A stretch of DNA of 64,000 bases from Pseudogymnoascus destructans (lineage: Eukaryota > Ascomycota > Leotiomycetes > Thelebolales > Thelebolaceae): the NCBI RefSeq assembly GCF_001641265.1, contig NW_020167528.1:1240001-1304000 (forward strand), read 5' to 3'. The notes beneath the pieces were generated by a model. That model was not told the DNA's origin, ran no database searches, and was given only the letters and a program-made list of their open reading frames with translations. Shown here piece by piece: positions 55,066 to 64,000 of the stretch. The position numbers and the translations under genes are program-made. How positions within the stretch are numbered: position 1 is the first letter of the stretch; the number at the start of each line of letters is the position of its first letter.

Positions 55066-55820
55066 GGGGGGCGCATCTAAGGGCCGTGTGGCGGATTGGT
55101 TCGTCGGCGGGCTTGCGCGGGTGTTTGGTGCGTGTTGCTGTGTTGGTCTGGGAGCGTGTTTCGTGGGGACTGGGTGCTGGCAGGAGGGGGCTGCTCAGTC
55201 ACGTTCGTGGCGTGGATCGGCTGTAGTTATGGGCTCGCTGGCTCCTCGGGTGGGTGCCCGGTTCTTGGGGTTACACGGTACACGTGCACGCTGTGCTGGA
55301 GCTCTCTCGCTCTCGGGTCTCTTAGGGTTCCCGTGGTCTCGCCAGCTCTCGAGGAGGCGATATGGGCGGGATGGGGAAGGAGCGAGAGATAGAGGTGGGA
55401 AGTGGAAGTGGCGGTGGGAGAGCAGCAATCAATCTGTGTCAATCAAAGAAAAGCCGATGTAGCGTCTGTACGTTCTGTAGTCGGTACCTCTGTGTCGTCT
55501 GTGTCTCCCTGTCGTGTCTGACTGTACTGTACTCCGTACCTGCGCAAAGCTGTTCCCGTTCCCTGTTCTTCTTCACAGTAGTCGTATAGGGTAGGTCCGA
55601 ATAGGATCGATGTGCAGCGGTGGTGGGCGCAATAATGTAGATCGTGGTACCCTCGTCGATGTAAGCTCTCTGCGTGGGTTTTTGCAGATCGAAGGGAGAT
55701 GAAACGCGGTAGTGAGGCTTTTTCGGTGGTTTTTGGTGGTTGTCGGTGGTGGTTGGTGGTTGTTGGTGGGTTGAGGGTTGCGGTGGGTAGGTTGTTGTTA
55801 GTGAGTGGTGGCTTGGGTGG
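55066..55820. promoter_or_regulatory. KCS1 upstream region
   Basis: GC-rich to about 55450, then T- and G-rich. Several short minus-strand open frames upstream of the KCS1 ATG could be upstream ORFs if the leader is long. No gene is supported. Confidence 0.4.
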
Positions 55821-55825
55821 TAGCG

Positions 55826-56075
55826 GGGGATGTTTAGTGGGTGGTTGGGTGCTAGACGGGGATGTTTAGTGGGTGGTTGGGTGCTAGACGGGGATGTTTA
55901 GTGGGTGGTTGGGTGCTAGACGGGGATGTTTAGTGGGTGGTTGGGTGCTAGACGGGGATATTTAGTGGGTGGTTGGGTGCTAGACGGGGATGTTTAGTGG
56001 GTGGTTGGGTGCTAGACGGGGATGTTTAGTGGTGGTTGGGTGCTAGACGGGGATGTTTAGTGGGTGGTTGGGGGG
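55826..56075. repeat. 32-bp minisatellite, eight copies
   Basis: Unit GGGGATGTTTAGTGGGTGG followed by TTGGGTGCTAGAC. Copies start near 55826, 55858, 55890, 55922, 55954 (one G to A change), 55986, 56018 (one base shorter) and 56049. The G-runs are spaced so that a G-quadruplex could form on the plus strand. Confidence 0.93.
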
Positions 56076-56077
56076 TT

Positions 56078-56130
56078 GATTGGGGTAGATTGGGGTAGAT
56101 TGGGGTAGATTGGGGTAGATTGGGGTAGGA
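56078..56130. repeat. 10-bp GATTGGGGTA array, five copies
   Basis: Directly follows the 32-bp minisatellite, separated by a GGGGGGTT junction. The copies are exact. Confidence 0.92.
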
Positions 56131-56289
56131 GGAGAGTACCAGTACGGGCAATACAGACGAATGAAGACGCGACGTGGACGAGGTGAATGTCGAGATGGGA
56201 AGTCTAGAAGTATAATCCACTCCAGCTTCACAATTACCAGATTAGGCCATCATCAACCATCACATCACCCCCCTCCTCCCCGTCCATTC

Positions 56290-56430
56290 CCTCCTTGTCC
56301 TCCCTCCCTCTTCCTCCCTCTCCCTTCCTCCCTCTCCCTTCCTCCTCTCCCTTCCTCCTCTCCCGTCCTCCTCTCCCTTCCTCCTCTCCCTTCCTCCTCT
56401 CCCTTCCTCCTCTCCCTTCCTCCAACCCTA
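56290..56430. repeat. 13-bp pyrimidine minisatellite (CTTCCTCCTCTCC)n
   Basis: About seven regular copies from 56338, preceded by irregular CCCTCTTCC-type units. Purely pyrimidine on the plus strand, so triplex-prone. Open frames that run through it on either strand are Ser/Pro- or Gly/Glu-rich artefacts. Confidence 0.88.
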
Positions 56431-57191
56431 CTACGATCCCTAACGCCTCTTGGATTTCAACTACACTTCAACCACAGTACTCACCACCATCTACACTACA
56501 ATACAACACCAACACCGCCTCTAACCCCCGTCCCACCAATCGATCCAGAACGTGGCTCCCTCCCTCCCGCTTACCCGCCTCCCTCCCCACCACTTACGCC
56601 CGCCATGACATACACATACATACTCACCTCACCGACTCTCTTCCTTACTAAACAGATTGATAAGACAGCTTACCGAGTACAGACCGACACTCCATGGTCC
56701 TGTCTTGGAAGTCGACGTAGTGCCACCACGTCTATAGCTACGACACGCCAGCACCTTCAAGCCCGAAGCTTGCTTTCAGGTATGTATGTATGTGTATAGG
56801 GCATATATCATAGTATGTTATGTGTATAGGGCATATATCATAAAAATCTATCCATATTGTGACATTCTATATAACCAGCCATCTATCTCTACCCATCCCA
56901 TCCAGTTCAGAGCCCAACCTCGGAACCCATCAATGAGCAGAGCAGCCCCCAGGTTTCTCGGGTTCAGGTTCAATAACCTACATATCACCTCCACCCAACC
57001 CAAAAATCCCTCAACCTCCCAAGTATCCCTGACCAACTCACCACCTCACTCTTTCTTCTCCCCCTCCCACCCCTCCTCCCCAATCAACTCCTCCCTACTC
57101 CCCGCCCTCCCCCTCTCCCTCTTCTCCCCCCTCTCTCCCTCTCCTTCTCCCCGTTCCCCACAACTAGGCACCTCCGGGATCCCGCCAAATG
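56431..57191. other. Low-complexity intergenic DNA
   Basis: Pyrimidine-rich DNA with a duplicated phrase atgtgtatagggcatatatcata at about 56788 and 56820. A plus-strand open frame (56786-57502) is Pro/Ser-rich and overlaps the opposing channel pseudogene, so it is not called. Confidence 0.55.
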
Positions 57192-59789
57192 TTACCCCTC
57201 GCCCGCCCCAGCAAGCTCACTCATCTGCACTCCACTCCTGCCAACCTGTGCCTCCAAATCCCCCGGCGACACCGCCTCCTTACTCCTCCTCCCAAACAAC
57301 CCCCCCTCCTTACTCCTACTCCTCACACTCCCACTCTCTCTACTCCCCGTCCTCCCAAGACTCGCTCCATCCCCACCACCGCCACCACTTCTCCTCCCCC
57401 CCTCCTTCTCTTCCTCATCTTCCGCTTCAGCTTCGCGGAACGACACAGGGACGCGCACCTTCGGCTTATCATAAATATCCCCCATATCCGCCCCACTACT
57501 AATCCCACTCATCCCCAACGAGAAATCAACCTTCTTACTCATCTGTCCCATACTCTCCTTCCTCTGATCCCGGCGACCCTCGCACTCCCAGCCCTGGTAC
57601 TCCCGCGCTGCCGCAGAATCGAAGGATAACTGCCAAGCTTTGTCGGCACCTCAGGGATCGTCGATGGGTGAGAGGGAGATTGAGAGGCGCTGGTGTGGGA
57701 GCGGACGGGGATGGGTCTGGAGCCGGTGTGCGAGCTGGGGGAGAAGGGGTGCTCGACGGTAGGGGTGCGAGGACATGTAGACGGAGGCTTCTGGGTTTGG
57801 GCCAGCCCAAGTGCGGCGGGGGCCTTCGATGCCGAGGTCTGGGGGGTGTTAGTTTTTGTTATTGGGGAAATGGGGGAGAGGGTGTGAGGGGGAAAAGTGG
57901 GAGGAGGGGGAAGGGGCGAAAGAGGGGGGTATGATGAACCTTGCATAGCAACCATCAGCGCGCAGATGAATTTATTCCGTCTCTGCAGACGCCTGCCAGT
58001 TACTCTTATAAAAGAAGACAACATTCTTACTAGTGCTGTACGCCTCATACACCGTCTTCAGCTCCGTCAGAATATTATTCTGATGCTCCCTACTCTCCGT
58101 CCCCACAGACTCCAACAGCGCCACCCTCAACCCCTCCAACTGCTCAATCGTCGTCCCAAACTTCATCGTCACCGGCACCGCCTCCGCGAGTCCACCGCTG
58201 CGGCGCTGGTTCAGTATGAACAGCGTATTCAAGTAGCTGTTAGGCGCCTGCACGACGTGTCCTTCCGCCTTCTTGAACTCGGTGAATAAGAGCGCAATCT
58301 CCTTGACGAAGTAATCATCCCCTAACCCCATCGCCCCCGTATTCCCGTAAATCGTAACACGATCCCCGACATCAAAGGGGTGCTTAATGAACACAAACAG
58401 ATCATCTAGCTTCCCCACCACCGAATCCAGATCCCTCAACGACGCCGTAATAGTCTTGCGCCCGCGCCCGATCTCCACGCACACTGCCTCCAGCTCCTCC
58501 ATACTGATATCGCCATTCATATCCTTATCGAATATCCCGAACGCCGCATCCGCCTCATTATAATCAAACGCCGGCGCCAGTCCTCATCCGCCACCGTCTC
58601 AGCGCCGTGCTACTGAGGATCTGATTAACGACCTGCTGCGGCTGTGCGGTTGATTCAACCTCGCGCCCGGCAAAGTCACCCGCTGCTCGACCCGCGACGT
58701 TGCCGACGCGGTTGAAGCCCTGTTTTACGCCCTTGCCGGCTTTGTTGATGTATTTCAAGGGGTTTTGAGGCCGGTGGCTTCGTCGGAGGGGGAGGGGGCT
58801 TCGAACTCGGAGTCCTTTCATTACGATTTTCTCGCGCGAGTAGACGTATAGTTTCACGAGGCTGCTGGTTTGGAATTTGTTGATCTCGGTGCGGTCGGCG
58901 TAGGTGCGGGGGTGGAAGCTGATGGCGATGAGTTGGATGATGGTTTTCTTGATGAAGTTGAGCGTGGCGCAGACGAAGATGGAGATGATTACTTTGTTCA
59001 TCGTTTTCTCCCAGCCGCGCGTTGTTTTGTCGCCGTTGGAGTGGTGGTTCACCATCGTGGGGATGGGGACTTCCAGCTGCCTGGCCATGTCTCGCCACAC
59101 CTTCTCGGAGTTGGTGAAGATGGTGGCGATGAGACCCACGGGGTATGGGATGCACTTGGCAATGATCCGGCCCAGCCAGAGCATAAGCCAGAAAATCTCA
59201 AGCCAGATACAAAACCACATCAGCCTGACGTCTCCCACCGTAGCATCTTTGAACAGGACCGAGGAGCAGCGGGATCAGCAGAACCAGCGCAACAGGCGTG
59301 ATATAGGAGAGATACCGCACGATGAAGCTCGACTGGTGGACTTTGATAAACATCTTTGCCAGCCGGGTCGCCGGTTTGGCCGGCGACCTTGGTCTGCTCG
59401 TACACCGGGGTGGTGCCGATATCAAATTCGTCCGCCGGCTCGGTTTTCACCCTCGACCTTGTCCGGGCGAGGGGTCTGGTCCTCGACAGGGTCTCAGAGT
59501 GTCTTTCTCTTTTTTTCTCCTCGTTCGCCTGGTTGACCATCGACTCGGCCTTCAGCATCTCGAGCTCGTCATCGAGCTGCTGGGACTGCTTCTGCTCGAA
59601 CGGTGATATCGGCAAGCCCACCCGGGTATGGAGGCGTTCCGGGCCCCTGTCATAGCTCGTATGTACATGCAGCTTGTTCTTGTCGATATACTCATCCCCG
59701 GAATCGTCGTCTACCGTGCTCTCCGCATCAGAAGGGCGGCGTCGCCTTGGCGTATCCGGATCGACGAGCGGTTGCGCGCCTTCGTCCAA
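57192..59789 (-). pseudogene. Mechanosensitive channel (MscS/Msy family, EF-hand) with at least five frame breaks
   Basis: Seen in order on the minus strand: a disordered N-terminus (59789-59360), membrane helices (SSFIVRYLSYITPVALVLLI in a second frame, then VRLMWFCIWLEIFWLMLWLG in a third), a middle region with NPLKYINKAGKGVKQGFNRV, an EF-hand (FDKDMNGDISMEELE), the MscS core (FIKHPFDVGDRVTIYG, VQAPNSYLNTLFILNQRRSG), RLQRRNKFICALMVAMQ, and a disordered tail ending at 57192. Frame changes occur near 59356, 59259, 58570-58605, 57993 and 57640; most fit one extra base. Known: S. pombe Msy1/Msy2 are ER channels for osmotic Ca2+ control with the same EF-hand plus MscS layout. All motifs survive, so decay is young, or the assembly has errors here. 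Confidence 0.75.
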
Positions 59790-60952
59790 AATAGAAACCT
59801 CACACTAGGCCACATTGAAGGGGTAACTGGTTGGCCGTGCAAGTTGACCCAGGGGAGGCCGAGAATCACATATGGAGATGGGAGGCGCCAATTAGGTCGA
59901 GAAGGAGGGAGGGAGAGCGGTACAGTGGGTTTTGGATGGGGAAGAAAGGATGGAGATATGGAGATAGAAGATTGAACGGGGCGGAAAAGTGGATATAGGA
60001 GGAGCACTACGACATCTAGTGTTCAAACGGGGTGCCTCACTAGGAACCCACCAACTGATGCCGAACGGGGTTCAGAGCAAGATAAGGAAAAGTCCAGACC
60101 GGAGGCTGTACAAGTTATGATTTAGGATTTACCTCGGTGAGACATGAGAACAGGACGGCGATCGCGCGGGAGGGCGGCGGTAAGACGAGCTATACATACA
60201 TAGGATATCACACAATAAGACCAGGGCCAGGATCTCCGTGGCAAAGCGGTCGAAAATTGTTTATTTTAATCCCTACCCAACCGACGTGGAAGTTGGTACT
60301 TGGGTATGGGTGCTGGATATGTTGGAAGGCAGGTAAGTTGCTTGCTGTTCATAGTGACGTCGGATTCTGATATCTCCTCGTAAATAAGCCTGAGCTCTCC
60401 AACATGTTTTTGTGCTTGTAACTTGACTTACAAGGATTTATACGCAATTATATGCACTTTATATACCCATTTTGCGTCACCTGCATCCCGTCTCCCCATA
60501 GATTTTCATCATCGTCGTGCAAATAAGAGTGTTGGATACTAACTGCTTGTGGGATTCCGATGGGGTCGTTATGAACGACGGGCGGAACGAAACGGAAACG
60601 CCTGCTTCTGTGCCGCGCGCTCTGCATCTTGGCGCAGGGAGATCTTCGGCAGAGAGTGTCCTTTTTAATCTGGGATTTTAATTTGTATTGCAATTTATAT
60701 TACTACAGCATCCGTACAGCATACTCGTACGAGTAAGTGAGTCTATGTTGTAAAGATATCAACAAAATGCTGCTTTAGCCAGAGTGCGGGTTCACCTGGA
60801 AGCTAATCTCTCGATCACGTGTATTCTTAATCTCTTGTCTAATTTACGCATGAAGGTAATTCATGGACAGCCTCCCATCATCACACGAGACACCATAGCC
60901 TCTATGAGAAAGAAGCAGTAGACAAATCCCTCTAGCTAACCCCACCATCATC
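59790..60952. other. Intergenic, no gene supported
   Basis: Between the channel pseudogene and the rightmost gene's 3' end. Two minus-strand frames of 81-98 codons exist but have no recognisable features. CTCGTACGAG occurs as a perfect palindrome near 60725. Confidence 0.5.
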
Positions 60953-63900
60953 CTACCAGCCCACTCCCCTTCCCTCCTTGCCCCACGTCTTCTTCTCCTC
61001 CCTCTTCCTCCTCTCCTCCCCCCTCAACACCTCCCCAAACGGATTCGTATTCCACCCCCCCACCCCCTCCATCCCCTTCACCACCGCCGCCGCCGTCCCA
61101 ACCACCTCCTCCACCCGGTTCTTCAAGTCGTCCCCCCACCCCATCCTCTCCCCCCCAACCTCAATCTCCTCAGCAAGCATCCCCTCCCATCCCTTCCCGC
61201 TAAGGCTCACCTCGAACCAGCGCGCCTCCTGGTCAGTTTCTCCTCTTCCGGGGCGCGTGGAGGCGCGGTAGACGATTTGGCCGGAGGGAGTGTGGCCGAC
61301 GCGCTCGACGAGTAGGTCGTGCATTTCGGTGATGTGGAGGAGGACGAGGGTGGTGGTGCTGGTGTAGGTGCATTTGCGTGCGATGCGGATGGTGGGGAAG
61401 GAGAGGGCATGGGGGGCAGGGAGGGTGAAGGAGAGGGTTAGGTTTGTGATGTCTGTGTTAGGTCTGTCGGAAAGAAAGAAAAAAGAGTTAGCTGTGCTCT
61501 CAACTTTGTAGGCTTCCACGACCAAAAATACTGTGGGATAAGGAAGAGGGGTGAAATGGGAAAAAGGGGAGAACTCACGGAACATAAAGCCCCTCTACCA
61601 ACTCCTCCGCCCACTCCTTATACTCACCACCCACCTCCTGTCTCCCCGTCGCACAAACCTTAAAATCCCACACGCGCTTAAGGCAATGCACCCACGTCTC
61701 TCCCAAACACCCCTCCCGCGTCTCACACTTCCAGCGAAACGTCTCCGCATCAACCGTCACCATAAACTTGCCCTCCTCTCCCTCACCACCTCCCTCTCTC
61801 GGATCCACGCAAGAAAATTGATACTCAATCCCCCACTTCGGCGTTTTCCCCCAAAACCGCCCATCCTGCTCAAATAACTTCATCCCAACAATCGCCTCCA
61901 CATCCCCCGCCTCCTCAGTAACAAGTGTAGTCATATCCGCTCTACGTCCCCCCTCAAGCCACCTCGCCATCCTCCTCTTCTCCACGATACCCGCTGCTCC
62001 GCGGGCATCAGACTCGGAAAGCTGTAACGCGTCGTGGGCGATCCAGATTCGTCCGATCTTCACCTCGAGTTTGGCGCTGCCACGCCAGCCGCGAAGGGCC
62101 TGTAGGACCGGCACGGTGGCGGTGTGGAGGGAGGTGACGAAGTGAGTGCTTAGGAGGGAGGGGGGAGCGGCAGGCACGAAGGTGTTTCCGACCCAGTGGC
62201 CTTTTGAGGTGGAGGCGGCGTGGAGGTTTATGGTGTGGTGGTAGGTGCGGGTTGAGGGTTCGGAGGTGGTTTGGAGGGTTTCGATGAGGGGCTCGATGAG
62301 TGGTTGTGGAGAACCTGTGGTTGGTTTGGGGAGGTCAGAGGGTGGTTTGACGGGGTTAGTTGGTGCGCGAGGTACAGTGGGCGCGGCGAGTGTGGTGGAT
62401 TGGAGGGAAAAGGGTTGCATGGTGAAAGAGAGGTTGTCTTCGATGTCCATGTCGAGGAGGGACCTGCGTTGGGGAGCTGGGCCTCGAGCTAGGGGTTCGA
62501 ATAGACGTCTGAGGTGCGGTGGTATGGTGTTCATGGCAGTCGCAGCCTGGACTGGTGAGACGCCAGCGTTCTGCTTCTTCGAATCCCCATTGAAAGTTGT
62601 CCCAGTGATCTTATCTGCCTGGATACTCCCACCAACCTTCTCCTTCACAGGCGAAATCAAACCCTTCTCCTCACTCGCAACATCCTCCGGCACCGTCCCA
62701 TTCTCCTCAACATCCCTCACCCAAACCACAATTTTAGCTTTCTTCTCAAGCTCAATATCCCCCTCCGCCTCCTCGCCCTCTACCTGCTCCACGTCCTCAA
62801 TCACTCCCACCAACGGATCCACATCTCCCTTCCCAGCAAACTTATGCTTCGCAAACACCTTATACTCCGCCCCCTTCTGCGCCTCAATAGTCAGCGGATC
62901 CGGTTTCTTCGGCAACGGCAAAGGGCGAAGACCACGACGGTTTTCGTTGTAGATGGCACAGCGAAGGATGGCGGATTTGGAGAGGGCTAGGTAGGGACTA
63001 TTGAGCGTGGGAGGATAGGCGGAGATGTCGAGGAGGGTGTTTTCATAGAGGTCGAGGGCGTGGATTACTTTTAAGGGAGTGGGGATGGGAGCGTATTCGG
63101 TGTGCTCTTCGGCGTAGAAGAGGTGGGCTTGGTTGGCGAAAGGGTTGTTGAATAGGGGGACCTAGGGAATGGTTAGTGACAGTTAGTGGTGCGGGGTGGG
63201 AAAGGGGAAGGGGGGGCTTACCTCGTAGTCTCGAACTTTATCGAGCTTTAGGATTGCACGATGGCAAGTTTCCTGGTCGGGGCCGACAATTTTAATTATT
63301 CTCAACTCAGAGTTATACGTCAGAGTACACTCAGTGAGTTGCCCAATCTTCCCCAGCAGCTTAGTACCAAAGACACCACCGAGCTGCTCAATCCTTGGGC
63401 ATGACCACTCCGTCTTCATGAACCCCTGAAGCAAGACCTCGTCTTGAGCTTCCTTGATCGCACTACGCACTCCAAAGGGGATCGGTCCGATCTTCGTGGC
63501 CAGAGTGCTCTCCTTCTATAAGAGAGTGTGGGTTAGTCATGCCATGCACATGTCAAGATCACACTTTGTAGGACAACTCACCTTAACAGTTGGCCCAACC
63601 TGTTCCTTGAGGAAGGCGTCAATCACCCGGGAGAACATGGTATACACAATCGCCTTCTCCGCTGGCAGACAGTCGATCTTGAAGAAGTGCTTGTCATGGT
63701 CGTAGCTCAGTCGTGCAGTCTGCCAGGTCGCATTGTTAGTCTGATATGCATAACTGCAGTTAAACCGGGGTATCCCCGCTTTGATATACGGGTACGGGGT
63801 ACGGGGTTCGGGGATCAAAGATCGGGGTTCGGGGATGGCATATAAACAGAACTAGATCTGGGGATAGGGTGAGAAAGGAGAGGGAATGAACTCACAAGTC

Positions 63901-64000
63901 CAAGACCTTCAATTGCAATGGTAAAGTTGACCTCCAGCTGGTCCTTCGCAGCAGGAGTGACAGTCCAGGGACTGGTATAGTAGAATACAGCTGGGGCTGT
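60953..64000 (-). CDS. Uncharacterised fungal protein with a possible KH-like fold (DUF7905-like?), partial at the right edge
   Basis: Five exons in view: 64000-63896 (partial), 63719-63582, 63515-63222, 63161-61579 and 61463-60953, all joining in phase to a stop at 60953 (about 877 residues seen). Seen: a beta-rich start (APAVFYYTSPWTVTPAAKDQ), VYTMFSRVIDAFLKEQVGP, then RIEQLGGVFGTKLLGKIGQL followed by TECTLTYNSELRIIKIVG, which recalls a KH domain but lacks a clear GxxG; a disordered acidic middle; then a conserved-looking C-terminal half (GSAKLEVKIGRIWI, WGIEYQFSCVDPREG, LSFTLPAPHALSFPTIRIAR). Introns are canonical; the 176-bp intron at 63895-63720 holds a run of CCCCGAACCCC-like words. Fungal proteins of this shape have been named DUF7905; I am not certain. 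Function unknown. The start codon lies outside the window. Confidence 0.7.

Noticed and set aside
54310..55462. Several plus-strand frames overlapping the KCS1 start
   Set aside because: Antisense to coding sequence or in GC-rich leader; no splice or homology support.
56161..57629. Plus-strand Pro/Ser-rich frames of 146-238 codons
   Set aside because: Run through pyrimidine minisatellites and oppose the channel pseudogene tail; low complexity only.
58676..59155. Minus-strand His/Gln-rich frame of 159 codons within the channel gene
   Set aside because: Out-of-frame shadow of the better frame carrying the membrane and linker motifs.

Overview
The window is nuclear DNA of a filamentous ascomycete (Pezizomycotina). 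The evidence is short spliceosomal introns (about 50-210 bp, GTRNGT donors, CTAAC-like branch sites), fungal-type housekeeping genes (a Nud1/Cdc11 septation scaffold, an alpha-tubulin starting MRGE, a Pxmp4-like peroxisomal protein, Kcs1, Eme1, Mtd1) and fungal transposon families (Fot1/pogo-like, hAT, copia, Tad1-like LINE). I cannot place it to class. No tRNA, rRNA, CRISPR or prokaryotic feature was seen.

Layout. (1) 0.1-12.3 kb is a gene-rich left arm: RPF2(-), PXMP4-like(+), alpha-tubulin(-), NUD1/CDC11/snaD-like(+) and a four-helix membrane protein(+). (2) 12.3-16.6 kb is decaying DNA with a protein kinase relic, one intact 2EXR/F-box-like ORF and a DUF3505-like zinc-ribbon relic. (3) 16.6-39.3 kb is a nested transposon island. 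It holds two hAT copies, two pogo-like elements with perfect TA target duplications, three kinds of solo-LTR-like insertion (561 bp, 936 bp twice, 257 bp) and an unknown multi-exon gene broken by a solo LTR. It also holds a copia element with 91-bp identical LTRs, itself split by a 936-bp solo LTR and by a 5'-truncated LINE. Target-site duplications can be read for nearly every insertion, so the order of events can be worked out. (4) 39.8-55.1 kb is a second gene-rich arm: MMS19(+), SPC2(-), EMC3(+), EME1(-), MTD1(+), KCS1(-). (5) 55-60 kb holds minisatellites and a mechanosensitive-channel gene with at least five frame breaks. (6) 60.9-64 kb is a spliced, uncharacterised gene that runs off the right edge.

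The most unusual signal is inside the copia element. The palindrome CGTACG occurs 27 times in about 5.1 kb of copia-derived DNA, spaced mostly 120-168 bp apart, in all three codon phases. It is absent from the LINE and solo LTR inserted into that element. The same element carries an antisense, cysteine-containing ORF between pol and the 3' LTR. A second unusual signal is a doubled nonamer (TATAGTAAT, short spacer, TATAGTAAT) found in nearly every intron of the hAT genes and of the unrelated 27-29 kb gene. Genes in the right arm link by function (SPC2 and EMC3 are both ER membrane proteins sharing a 236-bp promoter with a HacA/UPRE-like TGACGTGG; MMS19 and EME1 both serve genome stability). Fungal genes are not operonic, so this is only neighbourhood.
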